Assembly: GCA_023136735.1 (NCBI GenBank)
Contig: JAGLQQ010000148.1
Location: 1-5,738, forward strand
DNA from: Candidatus Omnitrophota bacterium
GTDB lineage: Bacteria > Omnitrophota > Gorgyraeia > B26-G9
Direction of reading: 5' to 3'
Length of the DNA: 5,738 bases
Of the stretch, positions 1 through 3,000 are shown in pieces (the first letter of the stretch is position 1; the number at the start of each line of letters is the position of its first letter). Both the position numbers and the translations under genes were made by a program. The notes under the pieces were generated by a model that saw only the letters and a program-made list of their open reading frames with translations, was not told the DNA's origin and searched no databases.

Positions 1-22
1 AAAAAGCGAATTAATGATATGA
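1..22 (+). promoter_or_regulatory. Translation start region, possible ATGA stop-start overlap
   Basis: The 18 bases before the chosen ATG are A/T-rich and show no convincing Shine-Dalgarno sequence. Bases 19-22 read ATGA, so a gene ending in frame 2 would overlap the start by the TGA at 20-22. A gene ending in frame 3 could stop at TAA 12-14 just upstream. An ATG at 14-16 is useless because it reaches TGA after one more codon. The upstream context is missing, so translational coupling is only a possibility. Confidence 0.25.
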
Positions 23-90
23 AAATATTAAAAAAAGTAATCGCGTTAATTTTAATTCAGGCCTTCCTGTGCATGAATGTTGCCTTTGCC
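19..90 (+). other. Sec-type signal peptide (residues 1-24)
   Basis: The segment has the three expected parts: a positive n-region (MKILKK), a hydrophobic core (VIALILIQAFLC), and a c-region ending AFA before GG, which fits the small-x-small rule for signal peptidase I cleavage after residue 24. It implies that at least the following N-terminal part leaves the cytoplasm. Cys18 is preceded by AFL, a poor lipobox because the residue before Cys should be Gly, Ala or Ser, so a lipoprotein is less likely. Shortly after, residues 41-44 read TLSP, a short motif I associate from memory with exported Omnitrophota proteins. Confidence 0.85.
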
Positions 91-3000
91 GGGGGGATTG
101 AACTACTTTCCAATATTGACCAGAATCAGCAATCGAGTACTTTATCACCGCAAGCACAGATTAGTGCCGCGCAATTTCAGAGCGCGTTTGATCTTATGCA
201 CCGGAAATATGAATATCTGGAGACTATAGAAGAAAAGAGAAAAGACCAGCCAAGGCCGAGTAAAAATGTTCTAAATCCGATGCGTGCCTTGTCTTCGATC
301 TTTGACCGGCTTATAGAAAGCAGCAACCCTGTAATAAGCGTATTAGTACGGCTTATAAAAAAGATTGTTAATAATGGCAGAGTTGCCGGAGAATTGATTA
401 AACAGGGAAATATTGCTTCCGGGACCTGGTCACAGAAACATCACAAAGAATTCAACTCTTTGATCAAATCCTTGATCAATAATAAAAAAACTGATGTTAC
501 CGGTAATTATGATGTAACTGCCCAAAAGCAGGAGCTTATAAATTCACTGACAGAGTATATTTCTTTTTTAGATGATGCGGCAAAAGAAAAGTGGAGCAAA
601 GTTATTCAGGAATCTGATCTTTCGATTTCTTCTATTGATGAGCTGATCAATCGTATCATTGAAATACTGCCTGAGAATACTACCAACTTTTATTATCTGA
701 AACCGGTTCAGGGAGTGTTTTATCTGTCTCGCGCTAATGGTTTGCCGCCGCTTATAGCCGCGGCACATTTCGGACACAGGCGCAAATCTAAAACTGAGAG
801 TAAAGTAAATAATAATGTTTATATTGCTGAGCCTTCATTTGCTCTGAAATCCTATGAAACACAGCTGGGCGTGATCTTACACGAACTTATTCATTGTATT
901 TTAGGCGCGGGTGACGCGGAGCATGCTTTTGCCGATAGGCTTCAAAGCAGCTATGAAGGATTTATGCTCAGGAAACAGGTGCCGGCTGATCTATTAAATA
1001 AATACCGCAGATATTATGAACTTAAGAATGAAATATTAGAAGCAAATAAAAGCAATGATAATAAAGCATATAGAAAAGCCCGCCGGGAATTTATCGATAC
1101 AATTGATAGTTTAAGAGCGCTTATTGAAAATACCTCACATGAGCAGTTCCAGAAAGCATTTGATCTTTTAAGAATTGAACAGATAGAAAACCAGGATGAA
1201 AAGACTTTTATGCTGGGGACATTTGATGAATTTTATCATCTATCCACCCCGGACTATGACTCAGAAGAAATGAAAGTCATGGAAGATATTATGAGTGATA
1301 TGTCTGAGGGTTTTAAGAAGTGGCATGATCCTGACAAAACATATAAAGAAGGCATGCGGGCGATGCGGCCGTATCATGCCAAGAATTTGCTTCCTGAGAG
1401 CATTGATGAAAAAGACGCGACACACAAACAATATGTTTCTATGCATGTTGATCAAATTACAAAGGGCTTTGTCAATGCTAAGACTACCGGAGCGGCTTTT
1501 TTGCGGGGAACGGATTATCACTATGTTTTGACAAAGGGTTTAAAAAATCGCGATATTTCTTTGCCGTTTTTAAAGGCAAGTATAAAACATGAGCTTATAC
1601 ACTATTTTGCTTTCAAAGGGCTGCTGCCGATACAGTACAACCGCGAAGATATCACAACCGCTATGACGGTAATAGAACTGCTGGAAAATAAGGAAGAAGA
1701 TGTATTTGTAAAATATGAAAGTCTTTTTACCCCGGTTGGAGAAAAACTTTTTGAGGCCGGCCGCGAGATGCAGAGAGAAGGAAAAGTCTTTCTTGATGAA
1801 GAATACCTGCTTAAAACCGCGTTTGAAATCTTTCAAACAGATGTTCGCACTCAGGATCAGGCGATATATTTAGTGCGTGATCCTTCCGGCGCGACGCCTG
1901 AGGAAACCGCGCGAATAATGCAGCAGATAAATGATATGCGCCAGAGAGTTATCGGGGTGATAATGGCCGGAGTCTTAATGGAGCATCACCAGAGCACCGC
2001 GGAGCCTATACTTGAGACGCTGATTGAGTTTTTTAAAGAGCTTACTGACAGCATGCCTTTGCCTTCTATTACGGAATTAGAACAGGCAATCGAGATGTAT
2101 AAATCCCATAATGCTCCCCAGAGAGAGATAAAGCAGCTTGAGGGTATGCTTGAGAAGGCTCGTAAACGTAAAGTTAAAGTTGAGACAATAAAAACCAATA
2201 TAATGAACTGGGCCAAAAGAGCGACCGGAATTCCCCGACTTTCATATGTTGAAGCAAAAGAGGATATGGCACAATGGGCGTTTTTACCAAGCCATGAAAG
2301 AATTGTCGGGGTAGAGAGCGATCTTTACCGGGTTGATCAGCGTGCGGCATACGGTTTTGTGGTCGCGCCGGTTTTTGAAGCAAAGTATGGCTTTTCGGTA
2401 AGAGAAAGTATTATCGAAGAGGAATACAAGGAAGAATTATACTTTGATCTTTTAATGCGTATTATGGATACACCGCGGATTATGGCTTTTGGCTGGAATG
2501 AATATCCCGGAACAATGAACTGGGTGATGGCTATATTCGCGGAAAGATTTAAAGAAGATAATATGCTCATTGCCCAGACTCTTCTGGGAGCCCGTTCAAG
2601 GCCTTTGCAATATCTGGATAGTTTTATGTATAGATTCGGGTTGGGAAGAAGCGAAGACAAACGCTTGAAAAATAAGGATGTTATACGGGCTATAGGGGCT
2701 ACGCGTGGTGCTTTGGAAGAAGTAACAAAAGTAATGGATGAAAAGACAGTTAAAAAGCCGGAAGAAATTTACAAAATCGTAAAAGAAGAAATCTGGCCGG
2801 AATTCAAAAAACTTCTTGATGCTGAATTTAAAGAGAAAAAAGAAATGGAAGCATTCAGGCAGGAACATCAACAGCCGCATATGTCGGATCAAAGTGTTCA
2901 GGATATGTGGGACGCAATGACTGACCAGGAAAGACAACAGATGCGGGATGAAATCGAAAATCGGTGGAATTCTTTAAGCGGTTCTGAAAAAGAAGAAGTG

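Noticed and set aside
61..75. Lipoprotein signal with Cys18
   Set aside because: The residues before Cys are A-F-L; a lipobox needs Gly, Ala or Ser immediately before the Cys. The AFA-GG site downstream fits signal peptidase I better.
880..930. Metzincin-type zinc site at the first HELIH
   Set aside because: The extended HExxHxxGxxH spacing is not present: the residues after HELIH are CILGAGDAEH, putting Gly and His at the wrong positions.
1261..1531. Overlapping open frames on both strands (1295-1531 + and 1261-1521 -)
   Set aside because: Both are shadows inside the continuous main frame between the two HELIH motifs, with no initiation signal or recognisable product.
2337..2937. Minus-strand frames of 107 and 113 codons
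   Set aside because: They overlap each other and the main CDS, have Phe/Ser/Tyr-rich content typical of antisense of Glu/Lys-rich sequence, and show no start context.
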